Assembly (NCBI RefSeq): GCF_030689305.1
Contig: NZ_JAUYVM010000003.1
Coordinates: 421,148-485,147 of the forward strand
Origin: Vibrio penaeicida
GTDB taxonomy: Bacteria > Pseudomonadota > Gammaproteobacteria > Enterobacterales > Vibrionaceae
Length of the DNA stretch: 64,000 bases
Reading direction: 5' to 3'
Positions 63,726 through 64,000 of this stretch are shown here, piece by piece; within the stretch, counting starts at the first letter, position 1; each line of letters begins with the position of its first letter. The position numbers and the translations under genes are program-made. A model generated the notes under the pieces. It was not told the origin of the DNA. It saw only the letters and a program-made list of their open reading frames with translations, and searched no databases.

Positions 63726-64000
63726 CCACCCACGAACAAATACTCATGGATACTATCATGCCTAATTGTGTCCTATGTTAAGCATTAGGCTGACTACTAA
63801 AGTGGTTTGATGGCTCTATATCGAGCCGCACCACGAAATTAGACACCTTACCAAGCGATTTTCCAATACCTAGAATTATTCGCATGTTACTAAAGTAGCA
63901 AAGTCGCTAACTCAGAAATGTCCGTGCGACCTGAAGTCGTATGAAGCGTTGTTCACCGCTTTATGAGTGAACCGTCTGTATCACCAGATGAACCTACGAG
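63726..64000. other. Right edge, no supported gene
   Basis: A frame opening at 63962 (MSEPSVSPDEPT) runs off the window but has no ribosome site. Nothing recognised. Confidence 0.35.

Noticed and set aside
63962..64000. Start of a gene at the right edge
   Set aside because: Only 13 codons visible and no ribosome binding site; cannot be supported.

Overview
The window looks like chromosomal DNA of a marine gammaproteobacterium of the Vibrio group. Protein families and motif spellings (chemoreceptors, XdhABC-GuaD, LhgO, a TfoX-type C-terminal domain, MocR/DMT modules) fit Vibrionaceae. Two short repeat elements whose ends contain CCAAGTAATCTCAAGATGC-type sequence resemble dispersed repeats I associate with Vibrio. 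The content is accessory-like and could be a second chromosome. I saw no tRNA, rRNA, CRISPR array or intact insertion sequence.

Layout. 1-8000: chemoreceptor end, a periplasmic molybdopterin-fold protein with a GGDEF protein, then a tandem-SBP GGDEF protein, a CodB-like permease and a sigma-54 response regulator. 8000-16100: a block with two convergent, secreted, multi-lectin alpha-L-fucosidases, two MITE-like elements and an imperfect ~72-bp direct repeat at its two edges. 16200-23200: a TAXI-TRAP transporter behind a clear sigma-54 promoter with upstream dyads, a DctB-like kinase and L-2-hydroxyglutarate oxidase. 23300-31800: chemoreceptor, methionine/branched-chain amino acid exporter with an Lrp-type regulator, MocR with a DMT exporter, LysE exporter, GNAT. 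31900-38500: purine operon xdhA-xdhB-xdhC-guaD-GNAT. 39100-49400: secreted proteins (nitrobindin-like barrel, astacin protease, tandem SnoaL-like protein, LAS peptidase, lipoprotein), a LysR regulator and hipBA. 49900-58200: proline iminopeptidase, small membrane and cytosolic proteins, an 882-residue orphan, a second MocR-DMT pair and a patatin lipoprotein. 58587-63725: a 45-residue membrane protein, a candidate papain-like effector overlapping a lipoprotein gene (possible toxin-immunity pair), a secreted protein and an AraC-DMT pair.

How parts may work together. The response regulator at 6660 and the kinase at 19619 are probably one two-component system for the TAXI transporter. The promoter at 16230 has GG-N10-GC spacing and two near-perfect dyads upstream. 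A degenerate copy of the same upstream sequence lies just after the response regulator gene, suggesting that the fucosidase block was inserted between regulator and target. LhgO beside the kinase hints at a C5 dicarboxylate-type substrate. The fucosidases carry seven fucolectin-type modules with complete His...Arg-x-Asp-Cys-Cys motifs, fitting attack on fucosylated glycans outside the cytoplasm. The xdh-guaD operon turns guanine into xanthine and urate. Two MocR-DMT modules share the operator word CTGTAC.

Limits: all calls are from reading sequence and translations; no database search was made. Start codons were moved where a ribosome binding site clearly favoured an internal start.
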